Positions 7,679 through 16,816 of a DNA stretch of 64,000 nt are shown one piece after another (the stretch's first letter is position 1; every line of letters starts with the position of its first letter). The position numbers were made by a program, and so were the translations under genes. The stretch covers positions 62,001 through 126,000 of the forward strand of contig WMBV01000007.1 of assembly GCA_017745595.1 (NCBI GenBank), given 5' to 3'. The stretch is from Bordetella petrii (GTDB lineage Bacteria; Pseudomonadota; Gammaproteobacteria; Burkholderiales; Burkholderiaceae_B). The notes below the pieces were generated by a model. It made no database searches, had not been told where the DNA came from, and saw only the letters and a program-made list of their open reading frames with translations.

Positions 7679-9052
7679 CTAGCCGCGGCCCGCCTTGCCG
7701 CGCAGGTCGGCCAGGAAGCGGTTCTTCCAGGCTTCCAGGTCGTGCGTGCGCAAGCCCTGCATCAGCGTGCGGTGGCGCTCGGCGCGTTCGGCCAGGGGCA
7801 TGCGCAGCGCCCGGTCCAGCGTGCGCGCCATGCCTTCCGTATCGTACGGATTCACGATCAGCGCCCCGTCTTTCATCTCGCACGCCGCGCCGGCGAACTG
7901 CGACAGCACCAGCACGCCGGGATCTTCCGCCGGCTGCGCGGCCACGTACTCTTTGGCGACCAGATTCATGCCGTCGCGCAGCGGCGTCACCAGGCCGACC
8001 TGCGAGGCCCCCAGCAGCGGCATCAGGGTCGCCCTGGCATAGCTGCGGTTGATATAACGCAGCGGCGCCCAGCCCAGTTCGCCCCATTTTCCATTGATGC
8101 GGCCCGCCGCGCGATCCAGTTCGAGACGGATCTCGCGATACCCCTGCACGTCCGAGCGCGACGACTGCGCCAGCTGTACGAACGACACATCGCGGCCATG
8201 CCCGGGCTCGATCTCCAGCAACTGTTCGAATGCATCGAACCGTTCCAGCAAGCCCTTGCTGTAGTCGAGCCGGTCGACGCTGATGATCAGTTTGCGGTCG
8301 GCCAGGCCCAGCTTCAGCGCCACCACCTGGCTCGATCCTTTCTTGCGCGCCATCGCCGCCACGTCGTCGACGTCGATGCCGATGGGATACGTGCCTACCC
8401 GCAGCCGGCGCTCGGCGGTGCGCAGGCCGCCGTCGTCGCGACGGGCACCCAGGTCCTGCACGCAGTAATCGCTGAAGGCCTGCGCGTCCGTGTCGGTCTG
8501 GAACCCCACCACGTCATACGCGCACATCGCCCGGGCCAGCGCCTCGTGCGGCGGAATCGTCCGGAACACCTGGGGCGCGGGAAACGGAATGTGCAGGAAA
8601 AACCCGATGCGATTGCGCACGCCCAGTTCGCGGCAATAGTGGCCCAGCGCCAGCAAGTGGTAATCGTGCACCCAGATCACGTCGTCCGGGCGCAGCAGCG
8701 GCGCCAGCCGCTGCGCGAAATCGCGGTTGACCCGCAGGTAGCCCTCGTAATCGCCGCGGCGGTAACGGATCAGGTCGGCCCGGTAATGGAACACCGGCCA
8801 CAGCACCGCATTGGAAAACCCGCGATAGAAGCTGTCGTAGTCGTGCTGCGCCAGCGGGAAAGTGGCATACGTAATGTGGTGCCGCAGGGTGGTCGACAAC
8901 GGTGCCCCGGCGGCGCCGATCTCGCCGTTCCAGCCCAGCCAGGTGCCGCCCGACTCGCGCAACGCGTCGTAAAGCCCTACCGCCAGCCCGCCGGGCGCCT
9001 TGGCGCCGGTGGGCATGGCCACGCGGTTCGAGATCACGATCAATCGGCTCAT
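7679..9052 (-). CDS. otsA: Trehalose-6-phosphate synthase
   Basis: A 457-residue GT20 glycosyltransferase that makes trehalose 6-phosphate from UDP-glucose and glucose 6-phosphate in the cytoplasm. Visible marks are the N-terminal VISNRVAMP and GGLAVGL loop, [20 protein letters not shown] (residues 125-137), [10 protein letters not shown] (about 259-268) and the donor-site segment [17 protein letters not shown]. Length and motif order are normal. It lies 40 bp downstream of otsB on the same strand, so the two form an otsB-otsA operon for stress trehalose. Confidence 0.97.
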   Translation of the reverse strand: MSRLIVISNRVAMPTGAKAPGGLAVGLYDALRESGGTWLGWNGEIGAAGAPLSTTLRHHITYATFPLAQHDYDSFYRGFSNAVLWPVFHYRADLIRYRRGDYEGYLRVNRDFAQRLAPLLRPDDVIWVHDYHLLALGHYCRELGVRNRIGFFLHIPFPAPQVFRTIPPHEALARAMCAYDVVGFQTDTDAQAFSDYCVQDLGARRDDGGLRTAERRLRVGTYPIGIDVDDVAAMARKKGSSQVVALKLGLADRKLIISVDRLDYSKGLLERFDAFEQLLEIEPGHGRDVSFVQLAQSSRSDVQGYREIRLELDRAAGRINGKWGELGWAPLRYINRSYARATLMPLLGASQVGLVTPLRDGMNLVAKEYVAAQPAEDPGVLVLSQFAGAACEMKDGALIVNPYDTEGMARTLDRALRMPLAERAERHRTLMQGLRTHDLEAWKNRFLADLRGKAGRG

Positions 9053-9092
9053 AGGTACCCCCGTGTTGTTGTCGATATATTGTCGATGCCAC

Positions 9093-9887
9093 CTACCGTG
9101 TCTGCCGCGTGCTCAGTCGCCGCAGCCAGTCGGCCAGCGCGCGCGGATTTTCCAGCCGGCACAGCGCGGTGCTGGGCCCGGCGCCGATCTTGATGCCGTA
9201 GCCGCCGGCCTGGCGCGCGGCAATGAACGCGGCTTCGTCGGTCAGGTCATCGCCGGCCACCACCGGCTGGCGCCCGGCGAAGGGCGCATCGCGCATGAAC
9301 GCCCGCAAGGCGGCGCCCTTGTCTATGCCGTGCGGGCGCAGCTCGAACACCATCTTGCCCGGCTGCACGTCGAAGTCCGGCGCATGGCGCGCCGCCGTGG
9401 CGCGCACCAGCGATTCCACGCGCGCGCTCATGCCGGGCGCGGCACGGAAATGCACGGCCAGGCCATGGCTCTTGGGCTCCAGCCAGACCCCCGGCCAATC
9501 GGCCACGCGCTTGCGCAGTTCTGCCCGCACCAGGCCCAGGCTGGCCGGCGCCGGCGCCTGCACCACCGTGCCGCGGCGGTCACGGCGCTCGGCGCCATGG
9601 CCCGCCGCATGCGGCAGGCGTAACGGATGCAGCAGGCGGTCCAGGTCGATGCCCGGCCGGCCCGACAAGATCGCGATCGCGCCGCCCAGCACCTGCTCCA
9701 GCCGCTTCAGGATGTCCAGCGTGCCCGCGGGCACCGACACCAGATCGGGGTCCGGCTGGATTTCGGCCAGCGTGCCATCCAGGTCCAGGAACAGGGCCAC
9801 GCCGTCGGGCAGCGGCACGGCAGGCTCCCGCCCACCGCTCTCGAAGCCGGCGGATTGCGTCAAAGAAGCATCGCGCTCGTTCTGCAT
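9093..9887 (-). CDS. otsB: Trehalose-6-phosphate phosphatase
   Basis: A 264-residue HAD phosphatase that converts trehalose 6-phosphate to trehalose. The nucleophile motif is LFLDLDGTLAEIQPDPD, followed by AILSGRPG (motif II), a lysine in GIDKGAALRAF, and VVAGDDLTDEAAF (motif IV). The ATG at 9887 (MQNERDAS) is preferred over an upstream in-frame ATG because it gives a normal length. The gene precedes otsA by 40 bp; the promoter must lie in the region that holds repeat cluster B. Confidence 0.95.
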   Translation of the reverse strand: MQNERDASLTQSAGFESGGREPAVPLPDGVALFLDLDGTLAEIQPDPDLVSVPAGTLDILKRLEQVLGGAIAILSGRPGIDLDRLLHPLRLPHAAGHGAERRDRRGTVVQAPAPASLGLVRAELRKRVADWPGVWLEPKSHGLAVHFRAAPGMSARVESLVRATAARHAPDFDVQPGKMVFELRPHGIDKGAALRAFMRDAPFAGRQPVVAGDDLTDEAAFIAARQAGGYGIKIGAGPSTALCRLENPRALADWLRRLSTRQTR

Positions 9888-10074
9888 GACCCTCCATCCC
9901 GCCATTCCCGGCGGCACAATCTGGCGCCCGACAGGCCCACTGCCTTTTCAACATACGGCAGATTCCCGGCCCGGCGCAATGGGCGCCCCACCCGGGGCTT
10001 GCCCGCCAGCATGCAAATAGCGTGCCCGTGCAAGGATCGTACGAAGGCGCCAGTGCCGCGCCGCGTCATAGCCA

Positions 10075-10206
10075 GGTGTCTGACTCCCGCCAGGGTGCCT
10101 GATACGGTAATCAGGTGTCTGACTCCCGCAGGGTGTCAGACACCGAAGCCTGACCAAGATTTTCCGCACACAGCGGTGTCAGGCACCCTGACGGGAGCCA
10201 GACACC
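10075..10206. repeat. Hairpin-repeat cluster B (three units)
   Basis: This 335-bp gap between the DUF1615 gene and otsB holds a degenerate unit (10075-10105), a perfect 31-nt unit (10114-10144), a 30-nt spacer and an inverted 32-nt unit (10175-10206). The perfect unit, spacer and inverted unit together (93 nt) match cluster A at all but one position, so this composite seems to have been copied as a block. The rest of the gap (9888-10074) shows no gene. Confidence 0.9.
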
Positions 10207-10222
10207 TGACAATCTTACGAAG

Positions 10223-11332
10223 CTACCGCGCCATGCATTGCTTCCAGCGGCCGTGCACGCGGTTGGCGAACCAGGCCGTGGTCAGGTTGCGGGTGATTTT
10301 CGGGCTTTCCAGCTTGATGCCCGGCAGCACCGCGCGCGGCAGGGGCTTGCCGGCATCCCGGTCCGCCAGTTCGAAGACGCGCCGGTACAGCCGCGTGGCC
10401 TCGAATTCCAGCGTATCGCCCTTTTCCAGTTCCGAACGGATGCGGGCCTCGTTCACGTCCAGCCGGCGCCGAATGGCGCGCACCGCGCGCTCGGTGCGGC
10501 TGGGATCGATCGAGCCGCGTATCAGCAGATCGCCGTCCAGCGCCAGCTCAATGCCCGAAAGCCGACTGACCGCGGCCTGGAAGGCCGCGTTGCGGCTGGC
10601 GTACCAGCCCGCGTTGAAATCGGCGTACCGGTACAGCAGCGAATCGTAGTTCGCCGGATATCCCAGCAGATGCGCAATGCCGAAATACATGCCGCCGCGC
10701 CGCGTAAAGACCTCGCGGCGGATCGAGCCGTCTGCCGCGTACGGGTAGTCCCGGGCATGCGCCTGGGCAAAGGCGACGCTGACCTGCATCGGCCCGCCGG
10801 TGCGCACCGGGTTCAGGCCGCCGAACAGTTGCCGTCCCATCGGCACCATGCCGATGAAGTCTTCGAAAATTTCGCTCAGCTGCTTTTCGGTGCGCACCGC
10901 GTCCAGCCGCTGGTTATACGTCTTTCCGGTGGGCGACTCGATATTCAGCGCGGCATTCACCAGGAAGGCCGGCAGGTGCACGGCCTGCGTGCGGCGCTCG
11001 ATTTCGCGCCGTGCGATGCCGGGCAAGCCGGGCACCGCGGGGTCGGCGCGAAACGACGATTCTTGTTCGGTAACGGCCAGCACGGCGCACAGGTTGGCCT
11101 GGCTGGAATCCAGGCCCTGCGCGGTAAAGGCCACGGCGATATCGCGTGCCCAGCCCTCGCGGTCGGACACCTGCGGCGGCAACAGCCGCTTCAGGTCGGC
11201 GCGGATCTCGGTGGCGCCGCGCGTGGATTCTTCGGGAACCTGGGTGGCGCAGCCCGCCAGCAAGGCCAGCAGCGCCGCGCCCGCCCAACGGGCATGGCGC
11301 ACTGGAATGCGGGCAAGGGCGGATCGAAGCAT
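10223..11332 (-). CDS. DUF1615-family lipoprotein (YaiW-like)
   Basis: A 369-residue lipoprotein with signal and lipobox LLALLAGC (ending near residue 28). The mature part is built of helical stretches such as WARDIAVAFTAQGL, ENLCAVLAVTEQESSF-like sequence and NPVRTGGPMQVSVAFAQAHA, which match DUF1615. The E. coli member YaiW is an outer-membrane lipoprotein of poorly defined role. EQESSF followed later by GGPMQVS is reminiscent of lysozyme-like transglycosylase folds, a hint and not proof. It starts 35 bp downstream of the citryl-CoA lyase-like gene but is not functionally related in an obvious way. Confidence 0.8.
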   Translation of the reverse strand: MLRSALARIPVRHARWAGAALLALLAGCATQVPEESTRGATEIRADLKRLLPPQVSDREGWARDIAVAFTAQGLDSSQANLCAVLAVTEQESSFRADPAVPGLPGIARREIERRTQAVHLPAFLVNAALNIESPTGKTYNQRLDAVRTEKQLSEIFEDFIGMVPMGRQLFGGLNPVRTGGPMQVSVAFAQAHARDYPYAADGSIRREVFTRRGGMYFGIAHLLGYPANYDSLLYRYADFNAGWYASRNAAFQAAVSRLSGIELALDGDLLIRGSIDPSRTERAVRAIRRRLDVNEARIRSELEKGDTLEFEATRLYRRVFELADRDAGKPLPRAVLPGIKLESPKITRNLTTAWFANRVHGRWKQCMAR

Positions 11333-11367
11333 GCGGGGAATTCTACCTGCCTATCCCGCCCCGCAAA

Positions 11368-12132
11368 TCAGTGGCCGGCGCTATTCCCGCTGGCCGCATC
11401 CCACACCGCCTGGGAAATAGGATGCTCGCGCTCTTCGATGATGTGCGCGATCAGCCCCGCCACGCGGCCGATCAGCGTCATGCCCTTGCCGAACTCGGGG
11501 CTCAGGTCCATGTCGAGCAAGACGGCCGCCTTGGCGCCGGTCGCGTTCAACGGCACGGGCTTGCCGAACACGCGGCCCGCGGCGGCGGCCAGCGCCAACG
11601 CATAGTGGCAATGCTTACCGTAATAGCCGCAATCGGCCGCCACGGCCAGGATCTTCTCGCAGCGCGGGTCGGCATTGACGTGTATCGGGTGCCCGATGCC
11701 GGGAATGCGCCGGCGTGCCTCGCGTTCGCGCGTCACGACCTGTTCGGCATGGGCCGCCAGCGCCGCTGCGTCATCCGCCTTGCCATCGAAGCCGGCGGCG
11801 GCCTGTTGCAGGAATCGGGCGGCATATTCCACCACGCCCAGGAAGCGGCTGCCGGCGCCCAGCAGGCCCGCGGCCACCGCCCCCTGCATGGATTCGGGCG
11901 CGCCATGCAGGGTCAGGCGCGTGGCCAGGGCGCTGGGCGTCAGGCCGTGGTCGGCCGCCGTCACCAGAAACATGTTGATCATGCGCCGCTGGTTGGCGTC
12001 CGGAAAGTTGCCCAGCACGGTCAGGCACAGCACGTCGATGAAATCGCGCTTGTCGATCAGGTCATCGACCAGGTCATAGCCGCGTATGGTGATGTGGTCG
12101 GCATCGCCGCCGCCGATATTGCTCTTGAACAT
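11368..12132 (-). CDS. Citryl-CoA lyase / citrate synthase-like protein
   Basis: A 254-residue protein shorter than normal citrate synthase (about 430). It keeps the fold's signatures: an N-terminal ITIRGYDLVDDLID, FIDVLCLTVLGNFP, and the catalytic-region sequence IPGIGHPIHVNADPRCEKI with His at about 148, corresponding to the GxGHxxY-like segment of citrate synthases. Such short versions are annotated as citryl-CoA lyases, which split citryl-CoA-type thioesters to acetyl-CoA and an oxo-acid. It is the fourth gene of an operon with an acyl-CoA ligase, an SDR and a Bug receptor, which suggests C-C cleavage of an activated, oxidised carboxylic acid. The start at 12132 follows a GGAAAT site and lies 29 bp after the Bug gene. 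Confidence 0.75.
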   Translation of the reverse strand: MFKSNIGGGDADHITIRGYDLVDDLIDKRDFIDVLCLTVLGNFPDANQRRMINMFLVTAADHGLTPSALATRLTLHGAPESMQGAVAAGLLGAGSRFLGVVEYAARFLQQAAAGFDGKADDAAALAAHAEQVVTREREARRRIPGIGHPIHVNADPRCEKILAVAADCGYYGKHCHYALALAAAAGRVFGKPVPLNATGAKAAVLLDMDLSPEFGKGMTLIGRVAGLIAHIIEEREHPISQAVWDAASGNSAGH

Positions 12133-12161
12133 GAGATTTCCTTCAGTGGACAACGATGGGG

Positions 12162-13142
12162 CTATTCGAGCCGCGCGCCGGATTGCCGGACCACTTCTTT
12201 CCAGCGCGGCACTTCCTGTTCGACGAAGCGCTGGAAATCGGCATCCGACAGCCCCATGGGAAAGCTGCCGATCGCGGCCATCGACTCGGCCACGTCGGGC
12301 GCCTCGGTGGCGCTTTCGATCGCGGCGGCCAGCTTGGCCACGGCCTCGTCCGGCGTACCCGCGGGAACGAAGATGCCCGACCATCCCTCCAGGGTGGCAT
12401 CGGGATATCCGGCCTCGGCCATGGTCGGCACATCGGGCAGGATGTCCAGGCGGTTCTTGCCCGCCACCGCCAGCGCGCGCAGCTTGCCGGCCTGGATGTG
12501 CTGCCCCACCGATTCCGGGTAGCTGAACATCAGCTCGACGCTGCCGCCCAACACGTCGGACAAGGCCGGCCCCGCGCCCTTGTAGGGAATGTGCGTCAAG
12601 GCAATGCCGGCGGCCGCCTGCAGCTTGGCGGCGGCCAGGTGCGTCTGCGTGCCCGAGCCGGCCGAGGCATAGTTGATGGCGTTCGGCCGTTGCCTGGCCG
12701 CCTGCACCAGGTCTTGCAGGCTGCGATACGGGGTTTGCGCATTGGTTACGAGTACGGTCGACTGCCGGAACAGCGAATGCACGGCGCGCAGGTCCTTGGG
12801 CGGATCGAAGCGCACATTGTCGAAAAGCGCCAGATTGGCCGCCTGGGTACCATGCGTACCGTACAACAAGGTGTAGCCGTCCGGCTTGGCGCGCGCCACC
12901 GCTTCGGCGCCGATCATGCCGCTGGCGCCTGGCCTGTTCTCAACCACCACCGGCTGCCCCAGGCTGTCGGCCAGCTTGCGGGCCAGCAGGCGCGACTGGT
13001 TGTCGGAGATGCCCGCCGCCGTGAACGGCACCACCAGCGTAATACTGTGGTCCGGGTAGCTCTGCGCCTGCGCAAGCGGCGCCGCCAGCATGGCGCTCGC
13101 CGCCAAGGCCGCGATGGCTATCGTTCTGCTCCATTCCGTCAT
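12162..13142 (-). CDS. Bug-family tripartite tricarboxylate transporter receptor
   Basis: A 326-residue periplasmic receptor: signal peptide to about residue 27 (APLAQAQ), then ITLVVPFTAAGISDNQSRLL, GQPVVVENRPGASGM, DGYTLLYG and THIPYKGAGPALSDVLGG. The usual GG after VVPF is altered to TAAGISD, so the ligand pocket may be unusual for the family. It is third in the leftward operon after the acyl-CoA ligase and SDR, with gaps of 25-30 bp, and presumably supplies their substrate. The ATG at 13142 is preceded by GGGGGCAGAG; an upstream in-frame reading lacks a signal start. Confidence 0.9.
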   Translation of the reverse strand: MTEWSRTIAIAALAASAMLAAPLAQAQSYPDHSITLVVPFTAAGISDNQSRLLARKLADSLGQPVVVENRPGASGMIGAEAVARAKPDGYTLLYGTHGTQAANLALFDNVRFDPPKDLRAVHSLFRQSTVLVTNAQTPYRSLQDLVQAARQRPNAINYASAGSGTQTHLAAAKLQAAAGIALTHIPYKGAGPALSDVLGGSVELMFSYPESVGQHIQAGKLRALAVAGKNRLDILPDVPTMAEAGYPDATLEGWSGIFVPAGTPDEAVAKLAAAIESATEAPDVAESMAAIGSFPMGLSDADFQRFVEQEVPRWKEVVRQSGARLE

Positions 13143-13170
13143 GTGCTCTGCCCCCTTGGGATATATGGCG

Positions 13171-13980
13171 TTATCGATATGAATGCCGGCCGGCCGTCGT
13201 GCCCGCATCGACCGGAAACACCACGCCGGTCACCCAGCGCGCCTCGTCGCTGGCCAAATAGCGGATCGCGTGTCCCACGTCCCAGCCGCTGCCTTCGGTA
13301 CCCAGCAGCGACCGCTTGCGGCGGATCTCGCGCTTTTCGTCCGACATGCCGCGCGCATAGACCATGGGCGTGTGCACCATGCCGGGCGCCACGCAATTGA
13401 CGCGTATGCCTTCTTCGCCGTGGTGCGCCGCCATCGCGCGCGTCATGTTCACCACCGCGCCTTTCGATGTCGGGTACAGCAGACTGGGATGCCCGCCCAT
13501 CAGGCCCGCCACCGACGCGATATTCACGATGGCGCCCCCGCCTTGCTCGCGCATCGCGGGAATGCAGTGGCGCGCCATCAGCATCATCGAGGTGACGTTG
13601 ATCCTCAAGGCGCGATCCCACTCTTGCAGATCGAGATCGACCGCATTGCCCGCCGGGCCGCCGACCCCCACGTTATTGACCAGTATGTCCACCCGCCCCC
13701 AACGCTGCCGCACCTGGCCAACCGCCTGGGCGCACTGCTCGTCCGCGCTGACATCGCACGGCAGCACCCATGCCTCGCCCCCCTCGTCTTCGATCATGCG
13801 GCGCGTGGTCTCGGCCCACTCTTGCACCGCGTCGATCAGGGCCACGCGCGCGCCATCGCGCGCCAGCAGAATGGCCGCGGCACGGCCGTTGCCGATACCG
13901 TCGGCGCGCGAGCCCGCGCCCGTGACAATGGCCACGCGGCCGGCCAGCGACCGGCTGGCGGGCTGGAAGTCTTCGCTCAT
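13171..13980 (-). CDS. SDR-family oxidoreductase
   Basis: A 269-residue short-chain dehydrogenase. The cofactor motif is VTGAGSRADGIGNGRAA, the usual TGxxxGIG with a few added residues, followed by the adenine-site DVS, NNVG, the catalytic Ser in NIASVAG and the YPTSKGA pair (Tyr-x-x-x-Lys). It probably oxidises a hydroxyl on the CoA thioester made by the neighbouring ligase, by analogy with 3-hydroxyacyl-CoA dehydrogenases; this is inference from the operon. It lies 25 bp after the ligase and 28 bp before the Bug gene. Confidence 0.88.
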   Translation of the reverse strand: MSEDFQPASRSLAGRVAIVTGAGSRADGIGNGRAAAILLARDGARVALIDAVQEWAETTRRMIEDEGGEAWVLPCDVSADEQCAQAVGQVRQRWGRVDILVNNVGVGGPAGNAVDLDLQEWDRALRINVTSMMLMARHCIPAMREQGGGAIVNIASVAGLMGGHPSLLYPTSKGAVVNMTRAMAAHHGEEGIRVNCVAPGMVHTPMVYARGMSDEKREIRRKRSLLGTEGSGWDVGHAIRYLASDEARWVTGVVFPVDAGTTAGRHSYR

Positions 13981-14005
13981 TGCGGTTCCTTAGTGGTGAC
14001 TTGCA

Positions 14006-15574
14006 TCAGTTGATCTTGCGCGGCCGGCCGCCCCAATAGCGGGCGCGCAATTGATTCTTGTCTGGCTTGCCCAGCGTGGTCAGCGGCAACGCCTCGGCAA
14101 AGTCGATCGACTTGGGCGTATTGACCGGCCCTTTCGCCGCGCGCACCACCGCCTTCAGGTCATCTTCGGTGGCGGCCGCGCCGGCCCGCAGCACCACCAC
14201 GGCCTTTACCGCCTCGCCCCATTTCTCGTCGGGTACGCCGATCACCGCCGCCGCGGCCACCGCGGGATGCGCCGCCAGCACGTTCTCGATCTCTTTCGGG
14301 TACACATTGAAGCCGCCCGAGACGATCATGTCTTTCTTGCGGTCCACCAGGAAGTAGTAGCCATGCGGATCGCGATAGGCCATGTCGCCCGTGTGCAGCC
14401 AGCCATTGCGCAGCGCCTCGGCGGTCAGCTCGGGCTGCTTCCAGTAGCCGTCCATCACAAGCGGGCTGCGCACGCACAGCTCGCCGACCTGGCCGGCTTC
14501 GACGGGCTGGTCCTGGTCGTCCAGCAGTTCCACCGTCACGCCCGGATACGGCATGCCCGCCGCGCCCAGGGTGTCGACGTCGGTGCGCGCATGGTCTTCT
14601 TGCGACAAGAACAGAATATTGCTGGGACTTTCAGTCTGCCCATAGCTCTGCACCAGGATCCGGCCGAACACGCGCATGGCTTCCGCGATGCGCGCCGGCG
14701 CCATGGGCGAAGCCCCGTACGACAAGAGCTGCAGCGACGAAAAATCGGCTGTCTTGCAGAGCGGGTGATCGAGAATGGCGTAGATCATGGTCGGCACCAG
14801 GAAACTGAAAGTGGCTTTGTGCCGCTGCACCGCCTCGATGTACTTCTCGGGGTCGAAACCGCGCTGCAGGATGGCAGTGCCGCCCCGCCACAAGGTCGGT
14901 ACCAGCATCGCGCCCGCGCCATGCGAGATCGGCGTCGGACACAGCAAGCGCAGCTCGGCAGGCAGCTGCCGCGCCGCCAGCAGCAGCAATGCCTGCATCC
15001 ACATCGAGCGATTGGTCAGCATGACGCCTTTGGGCTTGCCGGTCGTGCCGCCGGTGTAAGCCAGGCGGATCACGTCGTCGGGCTGCGCCGACACACGCAA
15101 GGGCGCGGGATCGAAACCGCGCGCGTACTCCCAGAACGACGGCTGGCCCGGCACGCCGCTGTCGTGCGAATACCAATGGCGCACCGCGGGGCAATGTTCG
15201 CGCAGCGCTTCCAGGCGCGGCTGGTAGCCGCGGTCGGCAATGAAAAAGCACGCCTCGGCATCGCCCACGATATAGGCATGGTCATCCAGCCCGCCCATGC
15301 CGTGCAGCGTGACCGAGCGCAGGCCCATCAAATAGGCCGCCGCCATCACCACAAACACATCGCTGCGGTTGCCCGACAGCTGGGCCACCCCGTCGCCGCG
15401 CGCAAGCCCCAGCGCCGCGAAGGCCGCCATAGCCTGGCCAATGCGTTCGCCCAGCTGGCGATAGCTGAGCTGCGACTGCTCGTCGATGAACGCGATCCTG
15501 TCCGGATAGCGCGCGATGGCCTGGATGATCATGTCGCCGATAGTGCCGCCGATATGGGCGCGATGTGTAGTCAT
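14006..15574 (-). CDS. AMP-forming acyl-CoA synthetase/ligase
   Basis: A 522-residue ANL-superfamily enzyme that activates a carboxylic acid to its CoA thioester with ATP. Motifs in order: YTGGTTGKPKGVMLTNRSM (P-loop), SYGQTESPSN (A5-like), GDMAYRDPHGYYFLVDRKKD (A7-A8 hinge), GGFNVYPKEIENVLAAHPAV, and the C-terminal catalytic lysine in TTLGKPDKNQ. The ATG at 15574 is chosen because AAGG lies 6 nt before it; the ATG two codons upstream abuts the AAGG. It is first in a leftward operon (ligase, SDR, Bug, citryl-CoA lyase-like) and is divergent from the LacI gene, with LacI-type operators in between. Confidence 0.92.
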   Translation of the reverse strand: MTTHRAHIGGTIGDMIIQAIARYPDRIAFIDEQSQLSYRQLGERIGQAMAAFAALGLARGDGVAQLSGNRSDVFVVMAAAYLMGLRSVTLHGMGGLDDHAYIVGDAEACFFIADRGYQPRLEALREHCPAVRHWYSHDSGVPGQPSFWEYARGFDPAPLRVSAQPDDVIRLAYTGGTTGKPKGVMLTNRSMWMQALLLLAARQLPAELRLLCPTPISHGAGAMLVPTLWRGGTAILQRGFDPEKYIEAVQRHKATFSFLVPTMIYAILDHPLCKTADFSSLQLLSYGASPMAPARIAEAMRVFGRILVQSYGQTESPSNILFLSQEDHARTDVDTLGAAGMPYPGVTVELLDDQDQPVEAGQVGELCVRSPLVMDGYWKQPELTAEALRNGWLHTGDMAYRDPHGYYFLVDRKKDMIVSGGFNVYPKEIENVLAAHPAVAAAAVIGVPDEKWGEAVKAVVVLRAGAAATEDDLKAVVRAAKGPVNTPKSIDFAEALPLTTLGKPDKNQLRARYWGGRPRKIN

Positions 15575-15618
15575 TGCCATCCTTGGTCTGGTGCCGATGA
15601 AGAGGTTCGAAATCGCTT

Positions 15619-15692
15619 TGAACATCGTTTCATCGATAATTCTGTAAGTCGGTATTTTCGAAGAATATCATTGAATGAATCGTTTCATCAAT
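15619..15692. promoter_or_regulatory. LacI-type operator region of the ligase operon
   Basis: The 207-bp gap between the divergent ligase and LacI genes holds TGAATCGTTTCA (15676-15687), a near-palindrome of LacI-family style (TGAA-n-CG-n-TTCA), extended by ATTGA and TCAAT arms (15670-15692). A second related half, CGTTTCATCGATAA, lies at 15626-15639 just upstream of the ligase start. The main site shares CGNTTCATCAATAG with the site at 19741, upstream of the other operon. Confidence 0.65.
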
Positions 15693-15781
15693 AGCGCCGT
15701 CAAACACTTCCCGGCCGCCCGCCCGATCGGCCACGCGGCGGAGGTCGCGGGTTATACTCGCGCCTGAAAAAAGGGACCTTC

Positions 15782-16816
15782 ATGCGACCAAAGCAGATCA
15801 GCATCCGTGACGTCGCCGCGCTGGCAGGTACCTCGGTGGGTAGCGCCTCGCGCGTCATCAACGGCGCCGCGAACGTCACGCCCGAAGTCCGCGCCAAAGT
15901 CGAGCGCGCCATCGCGGCCCTGCGCTACCGCCCCAATCATGCGGCGCAGGCATTGCGCTCGCGCAGCAGCAAGACCATCGGCTGCATGTTTTCCGATGTC
16001 ACCAACCCGCTGTACGCGCGCGCCTTCCGCGCGCTCGAAGCGCGGTTTTTTACCGCGGGCTACATGTTGCTGCTGGCCAACGGGCTGAACGATGCCGAAC
16101 GTGAAGTCAACATCCTGAATACGTTCCAGCTGCGCGGCATGGACGGCGTGATCATCGCGCCCGGCAACGAACGCGATCCCGGCGTGCTGGAAGCCGCGCG
16201 GCACCTGACCATGCCCGTCGTCGTCTACGATCGCGACATGAGCCTCGATGCCGACGCCGTTCTGTACGACCACGCGAAAGGCATCAAAACCGCGGTAAAC
16301 CATCTGATGGCGCTGGGCCACACCCGCATCGCGCTGGTATTGTGGCAAGCGAAAAGCCGCGCCGTGCGCCGGCGCATCGAAGGCTACAAGGCGGCCTTCA
16401 AGGCGGCCGGGCTGCCCGCTCCCGACTGGCTGATCCAGGGCCCCACCCCCACAAGTTCGGCGTACGACGCCATCACCGAGATGCTGGGCCGCGCCGATGC
16501 TCCCACCGCCATCATCGCGCAAGGCACGCAAACCCTGAGCAGTACGCTGCGCGCCATCTCGATGACCGGCAAGCGGGTGCCCGACGACATATCCGTCATC
16601 GGCATCGGCGACACCGATTTCGCCGAAAACTACGATCCGCCCCTGACCGTGCTGCGCACGCCGGTGGAATCCGTGGCCGACAGCGCCTCGGCCATGCTGC
16701 TGGAACGCATCCAGGCACGCAGCGGCGAAACGCCGCCCGAGCCGCGCAGCAGCATGTTCCCGTATGCGCTGGTCGAGCGCCAGTCGTGCGGCCCGGTCAG
16801 GCGACGCGCAAAGTAA
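15782..16816 (+). CDS. LacI-family transcriptional regulator
   Basis: A 344-residue repressor. The N-terminal helix-turn-helix and hinge read ISIRDVAALAGTSVGSASRV, INGAANVTPEVRAKVERAI and LRYRPNHAAQALRS; the rest is a periplasmic-binding-protein-like effector domain (DGVIIAPGNE, LGHTRIALV, VPDDISVIGIGDTDFAENY). It is the only regulator between the two leftward operons at 11.4-15.6 and 16.8-19.7 kb, and both have matching LacI-type sites, so it is the probable controller of both. The 3' end overlaps the convergent quinone oxidoreductase gene by 20 nt. The inducer is unknown. Confidence 0.95.
   Translation: MRPKQISIRDVAALAGTSVGSASRVINGAANVTPEVRAKVERAIAALRYRPNHAAQALRSRSSKTIGCMFSDVTNPLYARAFRALEARFFTAGYMLLLANGLNDAEREVNILNTFQLRGMDGVIIAPGNERDPGVLEAARHLTMPVVVYDRDMSLDADAVLYDHAKGIKTAVNHLMALGHTRIALVLWQAKSRAVRRRIEGYKAAFKAAGLPAPDWLIQGPTPTSSAYDAITEMLGRADAPTAIIAQGTQTLSSTLRAISMTGKRVPDDISVIGIGDTDFAENYDPPLTVLRTPVESVADSASAMLLERIQARSGETPPEPRSSMFPYALVERQSCGPVRRRAK

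Noticed and set aside
6359-9193. A very long rightward open frame (over 900 codons) opposite the binding-protein and otsA genes
   Set aside because: It is antisense to well-supported genes, rich in Arg, Gln, His and Ala, and has no recognisable domain; this is a GC-rich shadow frame.
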